Positions 9,651 through 18,727 of a DNA stretch of 64,000 bases are shown here, one piece after another (within the stretch, counting starts at the first letter, position 1; the number at the start of each line of letters is the position of its first letter). A model generated the notes under the pieces. It worked only from the letters and a program-made list of their open reading frames with translations, searched no databases and had not been told where the DNA came from. Origin of the DNA: Rhodobacterales bacterium (GTDB lineage: Bacteria > Pseudomonadota > Alphaproteobacteria > Rhodobacterales > Rhodobacteraceae); assembly GCA_002748285.1 (NCBI GenBank), contig PDSA01000029.1:62001-126000 (forward strand), read 5' to 3'. Both the position numbers and the translations under genes were made by a program.

Positions 9651-10220
9651 ATGTTTTACAAAGACGAACGGATCGCCCTGTTCATCGATGGATCAAATTT
9701 ATATGCAGCGGCCAAGTCACTTGGGTTTGATATTGATTATAAATTGCTTCGCACCGAATTCATGCGGCGCGGCAAATTGTTGCGGGCGTTTTATTATACG
9801 GCCCTGTTGGAAAATGATGATTACTCGCCAATCCGTCCTTTGGTCGATTGGCTGCATTATAACGGCTACACAATGGTGACAAAACCGGCCAAGGAATACA
9901 CTGATTCCATGGGCCGGCGTAAGATCAAGGGCAATATGGATATTGAACTGGCGGTTAATGCGCTGGAACTGGCCCCGCATGTTGACCATATGGTGATTTT
10001 CTCGGGCGATGGTGATTTCCGTCCGCTGGTTGAAAGCCTGCAGCGTCAAGGTGTGCGGGTTTCAGTCGTGTCAACCATTCGGTCTCAGCCGCCGATGATT
10101 TCCGATGATCTGCGCCGTCAGGTTGATAACTTCATTGATCTGGATGATTTGCGCGAGGTGATTGGCCGCCCTCCTCGCGAGATAGATACGCAACACTCTG
10201 CCGGTCGTGACCGGGGCTAA
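9651..10220 (+). CDS. NYN-domain (LabA-like, PIN-fold) putative ribonuclease
   Basis: A protein of 189 residues. Acidic residues of the NYN/PIN active site are visible in order: ALFIDGSNLY (residues ~9-18), GNMDIELAVNALEL (~100-113) and FSGDGDFRPLVESLQRQGVRV (~122-142). NYN domains are predicted or shown metal-dependent RNases in LabA/DUF88 proteins; the substrate here is unknown. GGAAGGAAAAATTT precedes the ATG, a purine-rich ribosome-binding region. It lies divergent from folK and 44 bases upstream of rnhA in the same direction, so two RNA-degrading enzymes may share a transcript. Confidence 0.88.
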   Translation: MFYKDERIALFIDGSNLYAAAKSLGFDIDYKLLRTEFMRRGKLLRAFYYTALLENDDYSPIRPLVDWLHYNGYTMVTKPAKEYTDSMGRRKIKGNMDIELAVNALELAPHVDHMVIFSGDGDFRPLVESLQRQGVRVSVVSTIRSQPPMISDDLRRQVDNFIDLDDLREVIGRPPREIDTQHSAGRDRG

Positions 10221-10264
10221 TACTGATAAAAGGTCGGGGCAGAGCGGCTCTGTTTTAGGGAAAA

Positions 10265-10720
10265 ATGCCTGAATTATTTATCTATACGGACGGTGCGTGT
10301 TCGGGCAACCCTGGGCCGGGTGGCTGGGGTGCGCTGATGGTTGCGCGGGATGGTGATACGGTTCTGAAAGAGCGCGAGCTTTGTGGTGGTGAGGCCCACA
10401 CCACCAACAACCGGATGGAGTTGCTGGGCGCGATCAACGGGTTGGAGGCGCTGGAACGTCCGGTCAAAGTGACGCTTGTGACCGATAGTGCCTATGTTAA
10501 AAATGGAGTGACCAGCTGGATACATGGTTGGAAGCGCAATGGCTGGCGCACTTCGGCGAAAAAACCGGTAAAAAACGTTGAGTTGTGGCAGCAGCTGGAT
10601 CAGGCACAAGCCCGCCATGATGTGGTCTGGCAATGGGTCAAGGGCCATGCGGGTCATCCGGAAAACGAACGCGCCGATGAGCTGGCCCGCCGTGGTATGG
10701 AGCCTTTTAAGCAGAGTTAG
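10265..10720 (+). CDS. rnhA: Ribonuclease HI
   Basis: A protein of 151 residues, full length. All catalytic positions are present: Asp in [16 protein letters not shown], Glu in [10 protein letters not shown], Asp in [10 protein letters not shown], and the His/Asp pair in [15 protein letters not shown]. It cleaves RNA in RNA-DNA hybrids. The stop codon TAG is embedded in a TTAGAGACTGTTTT motif that recurs in this window. It converges on the HD hydrolase gene with only 8 bases between stops. Confidence 0.96.
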   Translation: MPELFIYTDGACSGNPGPGGWGALMVARDGDTVLKERELCGGEAHTTNNRMELLGAINGLEALERPVKVTLVTDSAYVKNGVTSWIHGWKRNGWRTSAKKPVKNVELWQQLDQAQARHDVVWQWVKGHAGHPENERADELARRGMEPFKQS

Positions 10721-10730
10721 AGACTGTTTT
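10717..10730 (+). repeat. TTAGAGNCTGTTT motif copy at the rnhA stop
   Basis: TTAGAGACTGTTTT contains the rnhA TAG stop codon. It is one of at least six copies or near-copies noted in the window (see the finding on the dispersed motif). Confidence 0.4.
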
Positions 10731-11322
10731 ACAACATTTGTAGCAACTGATTGTGGCGATCGGTAAAATCCTGACGCACCTCAACCGGCGGGCGCAGGCG
10801 GATTTGCAAATCTTTGACCAGTTCGGGGCTGGGTGTGCCGAACAGTTTGTTGGCCTCCGCTTTTGTGAAACCAGCGATTTGCGTGGCCTCAAGCCATGCG
10901 CTGATCGTATCGGCCTTTTTGATTTTCTTTTTGACCGCCACCGGGATCACCGCAGGCAGGCCAAACCGAATGTGAATTGCCGCTGTCAGCCTTTCGTCCA
11001 AAGCACCATATCCCGGGCCAACTGCAGATTTGACCGGAGAAATCATGTCTCCGATCACATATTCCGGCGCGTCATGCAGCAAGGCGGCCAGACGCCATTT
11101 CACGGGCGCTTTGGGCTGGATTAGAGAATAAATCTGCTCAACCAGAATGGAATGCTCGGCCACCGAATAGGCATAATCCCCCATGGTTTGCCCATTCCAG
11201 CGCGCCACAAAGGCCAGCCCGTGGGCAATGTCGTCAATTTCAATATCCACCGGGGTTGGGTCCAGCAGATCAAGCCGGCGTCCAGAGAGCATCCGTTGCC
11301 AGGCACGGGATTTGGTGGCCAT
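10729..11322 (-). CDS. HD-domain hydrolase (YfbR/5'-nucleotidase-like)
   Basis: A protein of 197 residues from the ATG at 11322 (MATKSRAWQRML), chosen because AAAGGA lies six bases upstream and homologues start here. Motifs: SVAEHSILVEQ with a metal histidine, and LAALLHDAPEYVIGDMISPVK with the HD pair, then KKADTISAWLEATQIAG. Together these resemble the YfbR-like HD family that dephosphorylates nucleotides, but the exact substrate cannot be read from sequence. It converges on rnhA and is divergent from ahcY. Confidence 0.85.
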   Translation of the reverse strand: MATKSRAWQRMLSGRRLDLLDPTPVDIEIDDIAHGLAFVARWNGQTMGDYAYSVAEHSILVEQIYSLIQPKAPVKWRLAALLHDAPEYVIGDMISPVKSAVGPGYGALDERLTAAIHIRFGLPAVIPVAVKKKIKKADTISAWLEATQIAGFTKAEANKLFGTPSPELVKDLQIRLRPPVEVRQDFTDRHNQLLQML

Positions 11323-11506
11323 GGGGTATCCTTTGGGCTGATTGACAAAACTATGCTGGCTGATTGTGCCGCATTTGCACGGGCGCGTCATCGGGAAAGT
11401 GTGCCGGTGGGCTGAATTTTCGGTGCTCGGGGTGATGCGTTGCTCTTGGGCTCAGGGAATGTTATGGCCCGCGGGACGGATTACAAAATCGCAAGGAAAC
11501 AGCCCA

Positions 11507-12901
11507 ATGGCGACCGACTATATTATCAAGGACATCAATCTGGCCGAATTTGGCCGCAAGGAACTGAACATCGCCGAAACTGAAATGCCCGGCCTGATGG
11601 CGTTGCGGGAAGAATATGGTGACAGCAAGCCGTTGAAAGGCGCGCGCATTGCGGGTTCTTTGCACATGACGATCCAAACCGCGGTGTTGATCGAAACGCT
11701 GGTTGCGCTGGGCGCGGATGTGCGCTGGGCGTCTTGTAACATTTTCTCGACTCAAGACCACGCGGCGGCGGCGATTGCGGCGGGTGGGACTCCGGTATTT
11801 GCCGTCAAAGGTGAAACGCTGGAGGAATACTGGAATTACGCCGATCGGATCTTCATGTTCAAGGAAGGCACCTGCAACATGATTCTGGACGATGGTGGCG
11901 ATGCGACCATGTATATCCTGATCGGTGCCCGGGTGGAAAATGGTGAAACTGACCTGATCGAAACCCCCGGTTCGGAAGAAGAAGTGGCGCTGTTTGCTCA
12001 GATCAAAAAGCGTCTGAAGGAAAGCCCCGGCTGGTTCACCAAGCAACGCGCAGAGATCAAAGGCGTTTCCGAGGAAACCACCACCGGCGTTCACCGTCTT
12101 TATGATCTGGTCAAGCAAGGCCAGCTGCCGTTCCCGGCAATCAACGTCAATGACAGTGTGACCAAGTCGAAATTTGACAACAAATATGGCTGTAAGGAAT
12201 CGCTGGTTGACGGTATCCGCCGCGCCACCGATGTGATGATGGCCGGCAAGGTGGCTGTGGTTTGTGGCTATGGCGATGTAGGTAAGGGTTCGGCTGCGTC
12301 TCTGTCTGGGGCCGGTGCACGGGTGAAAGTGACCGAAGTCGACCCGATTTGTGCTTTGCAGGCCGCTATGGACGGCTATGAGGTGGTGCGTTTGGAAGAT
12401 GTGGTGGCAGATGCTGACATCTTTATCACCACAACCGGCAACAAAGACGTGATCCGCATCGAGCACATGCGCGAGATGAAGGATATGGCGATTGTCGGCA
12501 ATATCGGCCATTTTGACAATGAAATTCAGGTGGCCAGTCTGAAAAACCACAAATGGACCAATATCAAGGATCAGGTGGACATGATCGAAATGCCCTCGGG
12601 CAACCGCATCATTCTGCTGTCTGAGGGCCGTTTGCTGAACCTTGGCAACGCCACCGGGCATCCTTCGTTTGTGATGTCGGCTTCGTTCACCAACCAGACT
12701 CTGGCGCAGATCGAGTTGTGGACCAAGGGCGAGAAGTACAAGAATGATGTTTACATCCTGCCCAAGCATCTGGACGAAAAAGTCGCGCGGCTTCACCTGA
12801 ACCGGATTGGTGTGCAGCTGTCCGAGCTGAGCCAGGAACAGGCCGATTATATTGGTGTGTCGGTTGATGGGCCGTTCAAGCCCGAACATTACCGCTATTA
12901 A
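11507..12901 (+). CDS. ahcY: Adenosylhomocysteinase (S-adenosyl-L-homocysteine hydrolase)
   Basis: A protein of 464 residues from the ATG at 11507 ([16 protein letters not shown]), with AAGGAA eight bases upstream; a longer open frame reaching 11342 is rejected as non-conserved. Recognisable blocks: [39 protein letters not shown]-binding [13 protein letters not shown], and the C-terminal KPEHYRY. It splits SAH into adenosine and homocysteine to keep methylation running. It is transcribed alone and ends in a clear terminator. I looked for, and did not recognise, a SAH or SAM/SAH riboswitch in the leader. Confidence 0.96.
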   Translation: MATDYIIKDINLAEFGRKELNIAETEMPGLMALREEYGDSKPLKGARIAGSLHMTIQTAVLIETLVALGADVRWASCNIFSTQDHAAAAIAAGGTPVFAVKGETLEEYWNYADRIFMFKEGTCNMILDDGGDATMYILIGARVENGETDLIETPGSEEEVALFAQIKKRLKESPGWFTKQRAEIKGVSEETTTGVHRLYDLVKQGQLPFPAINVNDSVTKSKFDNKYGCKESLVDGIRRATDVMMAGKVAVVCGYGDVGKGSAASLSGAGARVKVTEVDPICALQAAMDGYEVVRLEDVVADADIFITTTGNKDVIRIEHMREMKDMAIVGNIGHFDNEIQVASLKNHKWTNIKDQVDMIEMPSGNRIILLSEGRLLNLGNATGHPSFVMSASFTNQTLAQIELWTKGEKYKNDVYILPKHLDEKVARLHLNRIGVQLSELSQEQADYIGVSVDGPFKPEHYRY

Positions 12902-12914
12902 ATGGTGCGTTTGA

Positions 12915-12945
12915 CACAACCCCGAAATCTGCGGGGTTGTGTTTT
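12915..12945 (+). terminator. Rho-independent terminator of ahcY
   Basis: A perfect ten-base stem, CACAACCCCG (12915-12924) with CGGGGTTGTG (12932-12941), a seven-base loop and then a TTTT tract, 14 bases after the ahcY stop. Confidence 0.85.
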
Positions 12946-13075
12946 AGCCGATGCCAGTGCTGCCGGCAAAAATATCTTTGTTTTTGTCAGGATTGGCGCT
13001 AGCTTGGCGGCGGTGGCCTATGTTGGGCTGTTATAAACGAAGCAAGGCTTCAAATTTTTTGTGGGAGTAAACCTT

Positions 13076-13417
13076 ATGGGTAAAAGAGATGACCTGATTG
13101 CAAAATATGCGGATGATCTGAAAAACAAATGCGGCATCACGCCGGATATGGATCTGTTGAAAAAAGTGACAATCGGTTGTGGTCCTGCAATTTACAACGC
13201 TGACGCTTCGACCGTTGCCGCCACGCAGCAGGACGAGCTGGACACCGTGAAAAACAACTTCCTGATCAAAAAGCTGGGTCTGGCCGATGGGCCGGAACTG
13301 ATGGAAGCGATCAACAAGGTTCTGGATACGTATGGCCGTTCCGAGCGCAGCAAATATCGTGCTGTAGTTTATTATATGCTGGCCAAAGAGTTCGGTAAGG
13401 AATCTGTTTACGGCTAA
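13076..13417 (+). CDS. DUF2853 family protein
   Basis: A protein of 113 residues from the ATG at 13076 (MGKRDDLIAKYADDLKNKCG), with GGGAG eight bases upstream. Most of the sequence is helical and charged; recognisable family blocks are DLLKKVTIGCGPAIYNADASTV and YGRSERSKYRAVVYYMLAK. DUF2853 is a small soluble family of unknown function. It has its own terminator and no close partner, suggesting a monocistronic, possibly well-expressed gene. Confidence 0.85.
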   Translation: MGKRDDLIAKYADDLKNKCGITPDMDLLKKVTIGCGPAIYNADASTVAATQQDELDTVKNNFLIKKLGLADGPELMEAINKVLDTYGRSERSKYRAVVYYMLAKEFGKESVYG

Positions 13418-13464
13418 GTCTGTGGCGAAAACCGATTAGTGGGGCCGTTGTCGCCCCTTTGAAA

Positions 13465-13491
13465 AACGCCCGCTTTTGTTGGGCGTTTTTT
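13465..13491 (+). terminator. Rho-independent terminator after the DUF2853 gene
   Basis: AACGCCC (13465-13471) pairs with GGGCGTT (13481-13487) across a nine-base loop and is followed by TTTTTGTTG. Confidence 0.85.
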
Positions 13492-13633
13492 GTTGTCTGG
13501 GCTTTTGAATCATATTGTTCCTATTTCGGGTTTGCTTGGAATCAGCACAACGTCTAATGTCATTTTATCAGGTCAGGACGGCCGGAACCTAATTTAAATT
13601 CACGTGTGGTGCGTAGGGAGCACGTGGGGTGAT

Positions 13634-13670
13634 GGAGGGTTCTGGGGGGTCGGAGCCCTCCAATTTTTTT
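13634..13670 (+). terminator. Orphan terminator-like hairpin in the DUF2853-rplO gap
   Basis: GGAGGG (13634-13639) pairs with CCCTCC (13656-13661), followed by AATTTTTTT. No gene on the plus strand ends just upstream, since DUF2853 already has its own terminator at 13465-13491. The preceding stretch includes two CACGTG palindromes (about 13601-13626). Otherwise the gap 13418-13903 holds no recognisable gene. Confidence 0.6.
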
Positions 13671-13780
13671 GGGCACTGATTTGATTATCTCATCATGAGG
13701 CGTTTGGCGTGGGCTCGGTTTGAACCGGAGTGCGGATGGTCTGTGAATCCTTCTGCTTTATGCCTGATCTTGTATTTCGC

Positions 13781-13809
13781 TTGCTCCTTGGGGCGCATCG
13801 GTCTATATG
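13781..13809 (+). promoter_or_regulatory. Possible promoter for rplO
   Basis: TTGCTC (13781-13786), 17 bases, TATATG (13804-13809), 95 bases upstream of rplO. The -35 is weak. Proposed because rplO is separated here from the upstream ribosomal protein genes and needs its own start site. Confidence 0.25.
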
Positions 13810-13903
13810 CCTCCAGTGGCGATTCAAATGCCACTTGTTTGAAACGATGAAAGCCGTGGTTGGTCCTATCGCTCGTGACCATATCCGGCAAGGAGAGAGC
13901 GAC

Positions 13904-14380
13904 ATGAAATTGCATGAACTGCGCGACAACCCAGGCGCAACAAAACCCCGCAAACGCATTGGCCGTGGTCCCGGTTCGGGCACTGGTAAGACCGGTGGCC
14001 GTGGTATCAAGGGTCAGAAATCGCGTTCCGGCGTGGCGATCAAAGGTTTTGAAGGCGGGCAAATGCCGCTCTACCAACGTCTGCCCAAGCGCGGCTTTAA
14101 CAAGCCAAACCGCAAGAAATTTGCAGTTGTCAATCTGGGCATCGTGCAGAAATTCATCGACGCCAAAAAGCTGGACGCTGGCAAGGTGATCACCGAGCAG
14201 GCGCTGCTGGAGGCCGGTGTTGTGCGCCGCATTCTGGACGGTGTGCGCATTCTGGCCAAAGGCGAGGTGACATCCAAGGTGAATATCGAAGTCACCGGCG
14301 CTTCGGCATCGGCGGTTGCAGCTGTTGAAAAGGCTGGCGGATCGCTGAAAGTGACAAAGCCTGCAAAAGCGGCGGAATAA
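13904..14380 (+). CDS. rplO: 50S ribosomal protein L15
   Basis: A protein of 158 residues starting [20 protein letters not shown], with an AAGGAGAG ribosome-binding site. The glycine- and basic-rich N-terminal extension ([20 protein letters not shown]) and the [18 protein letters not shown] block are diagnostic. L15 is a late-assembly protein of the large subunit. Normally rpmD (L30) and rpsE lie directly upstream; here the upstream neighbours are DUF2853 and ahcY, so the ribosomal protein cluster is broken at this point. A strong hairpin separates it from secY. Confidence 0.96.
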   Translation: MKLHELRDNPGATKPRKRIGRGPGSGTGKTGGRGIKGQKSRSGVAIKGFEGGQMPLYQRLPKRGFNKPNRKKFAVVNLGIVQKFIDAKKLDAGKVITEQALLEAGVVRRILDGVRILAKGEVTSKVNIEVTGASASAVAAVEKAGGSLKVTKPAKAAE

Positions 14381-14427
14381 GCCTTGTTTGCGGTGCGTGC
14401 GCCGCTTACATAGACGTAAGTTTTCCT

Positions 14428-14464
14428 AACGCCGCGAAACCGGGAAACGGTTTTGCGGCGTTTT
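14428..14464 (+). terminator. Strong hairpin with T-run between rplO and secY
   Basis: A 15-base-pair stem (14428-14442 with 14448-14462, one G-T wobble) around a five-base GGAAA loop, ending in TTTT. It looks like an intrinsic terminator or attenuator that would uncouple secY from rplO expression. Confidence 0.75.
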
Positions 14465-14489
14465 ACGAACAGATATAAAGAGGCCCTGA

Positions 14490-15848
14490 ATGGCATCTGC
14501 AGCAGAACAAATGGCAGCAAATATGAGCTGGGGCGCCTTGGGCAAATCCGGCGAGCTTCGCAGCCGCATTCTTTTCACCCTTGGGCTATTGATGGTTTAC
14601 CGGCTGGGCACTTACATCCCAGTTCCCGGCATTGATGGCGTGGCGTTGCGCGAATTCATGGAAGGCGCTGCAGCCGGCCTTGGGGGTGTGTTGCAGATGT
14701 TCACCGGCGGGGCGCTGGGCCGGATGGGGATCTTTGCGCTGGGGATCATGCCTTATATCTCGGCTTCGATCATCATTCAGTTGCTGACCGCTATGTGGTC
14801 GCCTCTGGAACAATTGAAAAAAGAGGGTGAACAGGGTCGTAAAAAGATCAACCAATACACCCGCTATGGCACGGTGTTTCTGGCCACGTTTCAGGCTTAT
14901 GGTCTGGCCAAATCGCTTGAAGCCGGTGATCTTGTGACCAATCCGGGTCTTTATTTTGAGGCGGCTACCGTGATCACTCTGGTCGGTGGCACCATGTTCC
15001 TGATGTGGTTGGGTGAGCAAATCACCGCCCGCGGTATCGGCAACGGCATTTCTCTGATCATCTTTGTCGGCATTGTGGCCGAGATTCCGGCGGCGCTGGT
15101 GCAGTTCTTGGCTCAGGGCCGCTCGGGCAGCATCAGCCCCGGGGTGATCGTGGCTGTGCTTGTCATGGTGGTTGTGGTGATTGCCTTTGTGGTGTTCATG
15201 GAACGCGCCATGCGTCAGGTGCATATTCAATATCCACGCCGTCAGGTTGGCATGAAAATTTACGATGGCTCCAGCTCGCACCTGCCGATCAAGGTCAACC
15301 CTGCCGGTGTGATCCCGACCATCTTTGCATCCTCGTTGTTGCTGCTGCCAACCACCATCGCCACATTTTCCGGTCAGCAAACCGGCCCGGTCATGTCGAC
15401 GATTTTGGCCTATTTCGGCCCCGGCCAGCCGCTGTATCTGCTGTTTTTCGCAGCGATGATTGCGTTTTTCACGTTTTTCTATACTTACAACGTGGCGTTC
15501 AAGCCCGACGAAGTGGCTGATAACCTGAAAAAGCAAAACGGCTTTGTGCCCGGCATCCGTCCCGGTAAAAAGACAGAAGAATATCTGACCTATGTTGTGA
15601 CACGCTTGCTGGTGTTGGGGGCGGCTTATCTGACGGCGGTCTCGCTGATGCCGGAAATTTTGCGTAACCAATTTGCCATTCCGTTCTACTTCAGTGGCAC
15701 CTCGGTTCTGATTGTGGTCTCGGTGACGATGGACACCATTCAGCAGGTGCAATCGCATATGCTGGCGCATCAATACGAAGGTTTGATTGAAAAATCGCAA
15801 CTGCGCGGCAACAAGAAGCGCCGCAGAAAACACACAGGAAGAAAATGA
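14490..15848 (+). CDS. secY: Protein translocase subunit SecY
   Basis: A protein of 452 residues with about ten hydrophobic membrane segments, full length. Diagnostic stretches are [18 protein letters not shown] at the first segment, [20 protein letters not shown], and the cytoplasmic loop [29 protein letters not shown]. SecY forms the central membrane channel for preprotein export and insertion. Its stop overlaps the adk start by four bases (ATGA, 15845-15848). Confidence 0.97.
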   Translation: MASAAEQMAANMSWGALGKSGELRSRILFTLGLLMVYRLGTYIPVPGIDGVALREFMEGAAAGLGGVLQMFTGGALGRMGIFALGIMPYISASIIIQLLTAMWSPLEQLKKEGEQGRKKINQYTRYGTVFLATFQAYGLAKSLEAGDLVTNPGLYFEAATVITLVGGTMFLMWLGEQITARGIGNGISLIIFVGIVAEIPAALVQFLAQGRSGSISPGVIVAVLVMVVVVIAFVVFMERAMRQVHIQYPRRQVGMKIYDGSSSHLPIKVNPAGVIPTIFASSLLLLPTTIATFSGQQTGPVMSTILAYFGPGQPLYLLFFAAMIAFFTFFYTYNVAFKPDEVADNLKKQNGFVPGIRPGKKTEEYLTYVVTRLLVLGAAYLTAVSLMPEILRNQFAIPFYFSGTSVLIVVSVTMDTIQQVQSHMLAHQYEGLIEKSQLRGNKKRRRKHTGRK

Positions 15849-16486
15849 ACATTATCCTCTTAGGGCCACCGGGTGCCGGCAAGGGCACACAAGCAAGACT
15901 TTTGGTAGAAGAGCGCGGCATGATCCAGTTATCTACTGGAGATATGCTGCGGGAAGCCAAAGATAGTGGCACTGAGATGGGCAATATGGTTGCCAAGGTC
16001 ATGGCCGAGGGCAAGCTGGTCACCGATGAAATCGTGATCGGCCTGATCGAAGAAAAGCTTGCCGGTGATCACGGTGGCGGCTTTATCTTTGATGGATTTC
16101 CCCGGACTCTGGCGCAGGCGGATGCTCTGGGTGGGTTGCTGGAGAAATGCGGCCAGTCGCTGGATGCTGTGGTTGAGATGCGGGTGGATGATCAGGCTTT
16201 GGTCAAACGGATCACCGGGCGCTTTACCTGTGGCAGCTGCGGTGAGGTTTACCACAAAGACACCAAGCCCCCCAAGGTTGACGGTGTTTGCGATGAATGC
16301 GGTAAAAGCGACATGAAACATCGCGCGGATGACAACGAAGACAGCCTGCGCACCCGTTTGATGGAGTATTACAAGCTGACGTCGCCGCTGATCGGCTATT
16401 ACTATGCCAAGGGCAAGCTGAAGCCCGTCAACGGGCTGGGTGAAATCTCGGAAGTTTCCGACGAAATTGCCAAGGCACTGGGTTAG
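15845..16486 (+). CDS. adk: Adenylate kinase with zinc-type LID domain
   Basis: A protein of 213 residues. The P-loop [10 protein letters not shown] is at residues 7-16 and [14 protein letters not shown] forms the core. The LID contains four cysteines in two CxxC pairs ([11 protein letters not shown] and GVCDECGK), typical of zinc-binding long-form adenylate kinases. It interconverts ATP, AMP and ADP. It is translationally coupled to secY and followed by a 200-base gap before rpsM. Confidence 0.97.
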   Translation: MNIILLGPPGAGKGTQARLLVEERGMIQLSTGDMLREAKDSGTEMGNMVAKVMAEGKLVTDEIVIGLIEEKLAGDHGGGFIFDGFPRTLAQADALGGLLEKCGQSLDAVVEMRVDDQALVKRITGRFTCGSCGEVYHKDTKPPKVDGVCDECGKSDMKHRADDNEDSLRTRLMEYYKLTSPLIGYYYAKGKLKPVNGLGEISEVSDEIAKALG

Positions 16487-16499
16487 GCGTTTTACACCC

Positions 16500-16528
16500 T
16501 TGACGAGATGTTAAAAACACCATAGATC
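16500..16528 (+). promoter_or_regulatory. Possible promoter downstream of adk
   Basis: TTGACG (16500-16505) and TAGATC (16523-16528) with a 17-base spacer. It points at a terminator-like hairpin only about 20 bases further on, so it may drive a short RNA or an attenuated rpsM leader. Confidence 0.35.
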
Positions 16529-16549
16529 ACGACATCTGTTAACAGAATC

Positions 16550-16590
16550 AAGGTGCGGGACGGCTGTTGTCTGATTCGCACCTTTTCGGT
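16550..16590 (+). terminator. Terminator-like hairpin between adk and rpsM
   Basis: AAGGTGCG (16550-16557) pairs perfectly with CGCACCTT (16577-16584), followed by TTCGGTTTT. A second stem, CGGCCC with GGGCCG, follows before rpsM. They may end the secY-adk transcript or form a regulated leader for the rpsM operon. Confidence 0.6.
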
Positions 16591-16686
16591 TTTATTGATC
16601 GGCCCGGGAGGGATACCCCTTTTGGGCCGTGGTTGTGAAAAAAGGCTCTGGAATTACGGGGTCGCAACAAAAAAGGAAGCTAAAAT

Positions 16687-17055
16687 TTGGCACGCATTGC
16701 TGGCGTAAATATCCCGACCCATAAACGGGTCCCGATCGCCCTGACTTATATCACCGGAATCGGCTCAACTTCTGCTACGGACATCTGCAAGGCCGTTAAT
16801 ATCGACGAAACACGTCGCGTTAACGAACTGTCGGATGCCGAGGTTCTGGCCATTCGTGAACATATTGACGCAAACTACACCGTTGAGGGTGATCTGCGTC
16901 GTGAAACTCAGATGAACATCAAACGCCTGATGGATCTGGGTTGCTATCGTGGTTTGCGCCATCGCCGCAATCTGCCTGTCCGTGGTCAACGCACCCACAC
17001 CAACGCGCGCACCCGCAAAGGCCCTGCAAAGGCCATTGCTGGTAAGAAGAAATAA
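16687..17055 (+). CDS. rpsM: 30S ribosomal protein S13
   Basis: A protein of 122 residues that begins with a TTG codon ([15 protein letters not shown]), with AAGGAAG upstream. No ATG or GTG in frame gives the conserved N-terminus, so the rare start is well supported. C-terminal [20 protein letters not shown] is the S13 signature. It sits in the 30S head and contacts 50S. It is followed by rpsK after 15 bases. Confidence 0.95.
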   Translation: MARIAGVNIPTHKRVPIALTYITGIGSTSATDICKAVNIDETRRVNELSDAEVLAIREHIDANYTVEGDLRRETQMNIKRLMDLGCYRGLRHRRNLPVRGQRTHTNARTRKGPAKAIAGKKK

Positions 17056-17070
17056 AGGGGAGTTGATAGC

Positions 17071-17460
17071 ATGGCTCGTGACAAGACACGCCTGAAACGT
17101 AAGGTTCGTAAAAATATCGCATCCGGTGTTGCGCATATCAATTCGTCGTTCAACAACACCAAGATCCTGATCTCTGACGTTCAGGGCAACGCGATTTCCT
17201 GGTCCTCGGCCGGGCTGAAGGGCTTTCGTGGTTCTCGCAAATCCACCCCTTATGCGGCGCAAATGGCGGCTGAGGATGCTGGTAAGAAAGCCCAGGAACA
17301 TGGCGTCAAAACGCTGGAAGTCGAAGTGCAAGGCCCCGGTTCCGGCCGTGAGTCTGCATTGCGCGCTCTGGCGGCGATTGGCATGAACATCACTTCGATC
17401 CGTGATGTAACTCCGATTGCCCATAACGGTTGTCGCCCACCAAAACGGCGCCGCGTATAA
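17071..17460 (+). CDS. rpsK: 30S ribosomal protein S11
   Basis: A protein of 129 residues, full length. Signature blocks: [20 protein letters not shown] near the N-terminus and [20 protein letters not shown] at the C-terminus. S11 forms part of the mRNA exit platform of the 30S subunit. GGGGAG lies ahead of the ATG. A long hairpin separates it from rpoA. Confidence 0.97.
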   Translation: MARDKTRLKRKVRKNIASGVAHINSSFNNTKILISDVQGNAISWSSAGLKGFRGSRKSTPYAAQMAAEDAGKKAQEHGVKTLEVEVQGPGSGRESALRALAAIGMNITSIRDVTPIAHNGCRPPKRRRV

Positions 17461-17471
17461 TGAATTCTTTG

Positions 17472-17501
17472 CCCAGGCCGCAGTGTTGACTGCGGCTTGG
17501 G
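17472..17501 (+). terminator. Hairpin between rpsK and rpoA
   Basis: A 13-base-pair stem (17472-17484 with 17489-17501, one wobble) around a GTTG loop. There is only a weak T-rich tail (TTGTCAATTTTA), so it may be a processing or attenuation signal, not a full terminator. Confidence 0.5.
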
Positions 17502-17571
17502 TTGTCAATTTTACCTCGGGTGTTTTCGGAAAACTGGACATGATCCGGGAACTTGAATGGAGGCGACACAC

Positions 17572-18588
17572 ATGATCCATAAAAACTGGCAAGAACTGAT
17601 CAAGCCGACTCAGTTGGTTGTGACACCGGGCATGAACCCGGCGACTCAGGCCACTGTTATCGCAGAACCTCTGGAGCGCGGCTTTGGTCTGACCATGGGC
17701 AACGCCCTGCGCCGTGTGCTGATGTCGAGCCTGCAGGGCGCGGCCATCACCAGCGTGCATATTGACAATGTGCTGCACGAATTTTCGACCATTGCAGGTG
17801 TTCGTGAGGACGTCACCGACATCGTTCTGAACCTGAAAGGTGTTGCGCTTTCCATGGAAGTGGACGGGCCCAAGCGTCTGTCGATTTCGGCCAAAGGTCC
17901 GACCGTTGTGACCGCGGGCGATATCTCGGAAAGTGCGGGCATTGAGGTTCTGAACAAGGATCATGTGATCTGCCAGCTGGATGAGGGTGCCGAGCTGTTC
18001 ATGGAACTGACCGTGAACACCGGCAAGGGCTATGTTTCGGCTGACAAGAACCGGCCCGAGGATGCACCGATCGGGCTGATCCCGATTGATGCGATCTATT
18101 CTCCGGTGCGCAAGGTGTCGTATGACGTGCAGCCGACCCGTGAAGGTCAGGTGCTGGATTATGACAAGCTGACGCTGAAGCTGGAAACCGACGGTTCGAT
18201 CTCGGCCGAAGATGCGGTGGCGTTTGCTGCGCGGATTTTGCAGGATCAGCTTTCGATCTTTGTCAATTTCGACGATCCCGAGGCTGCAAACCGTCAGGAA
18301 GAAGACGATGGTCTGGAATTCAACCCGCTGCTGCTGAAAAAAGTGGACGAGCTGGAGCTTTCAGTGCGTTCGGCCAACTGCCTGAAAAACGACAACATCG
18401 TTTACATCGGCGATCTGATCCAGAAAACCGAAGCCGAAATGCTGCGCACGCCGAATTTTGGCCGCAAGTCTTTGAACGAAATCAAAGAAGTGCTGTCGGG
18501 GATGGGTCTGCATCTGGGTATGGATGTCGAAGACTGGCCGCCTGAGAATATCGAAGATCTGGCCAAGAAATTTGAAGACCAGTTCTAA
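17572..18588 (+). CDS. rpoA: RNA polymerase alpha subunit
   Basis: A protein of 338 residues from the ATG at 17572 ([15 protein letters not shown]). This start was preferred over the in-frame ATG at 17557 because GGAGG is correctly spaced before it and homologues begin here. The N-terminal assembly domain contains [20 protein letters not shown]; the C-terminal DNA-contacting domain contains [19 protein letters not shown] and [20 protein letters not shown]. Intact. Confidence 0.97.
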   Translation: MIHKNWQELIKPTQLVVTPGMNPATQATVIAEPLERGFGLTMGNALRRVLMSSLQGAAITSVHIDNVLHEFSTIAGVREDVTDIVLNLKGVALSMEVDGPKRLSISAKGPTVVTAGDISESAGIEVLNKDHVICQLDEGAELFMELTVNTGKGYVSADKNRPEDAPIGLIPIDAIYSPVRKVSYDVQPTREGQVLDYDKLTLKLETDGSISAEDAVAFAARILQDQLSIFVNFDDPEAANRQEEDDGLEFNPLLLKKVDELELSVRSANCLKNDNIVYIGDLIQKTEAEMLRTPNFGRKSLNEIKEVLSGMGLHLGMDVEDWPPENIEDLAKKFEDQF

Positions 18589-18596
18589 ACAGATCA

Positions 18597-18639
18597 GCGG
18601 CGCGGGTTTCGCGCCGCCTCAATGCCCGCGATATGCGGG
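18597..18639 (+). other. Two tandem hairpins in the rpoA-rplQ gap
   Basis: GCGGCGCG (18597-18604) pairs with CGCGCCGC (18610-18617), and CCCGC (18625-18629) with GCGGG (18635-18639). There is no T-run, so these are more likely RNA-stability or processing elements than terminators. The rest of the 139-base gap shows no gene. Confidence 0.5.
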
Positions 18640-18727
18640 GACATCAGGGCAATTCCGCCCCAAGGAGAGCCTCCACGCATGGGGGCCGGACAAAGCACAA
18701 AGCGACTGAAGTCAAAGGATAAGAAAA

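Noticed and set aside
11395..11506. SAH or SAM/SAH riboswitch in the ahcY leader
   Set aside because: The GGGCTCAGGG and GTTGCTC words recalled the SAH motif, but the conserved GAGGAGCGCUGC-type core and matching stems were not found.
11462..12919. Open frame of 485 codons on the minus strand
   Set aside because: It is the antisense shadow of ahcY; no family signature and atypical composition.
13700..13780. tRNA-like sequence (GGTTTGAACC)
   Set aside because: A T-loop-like word is present but no five-base T-stem, acceptor stem or anticodon arm can be formed around it on either strand.
14586..15833. Open frame of 415 codons on the minus strand
   Set aside because: Antisense shadow of secY with a His/Gln/Arg-rich translation lacking any family pattern.
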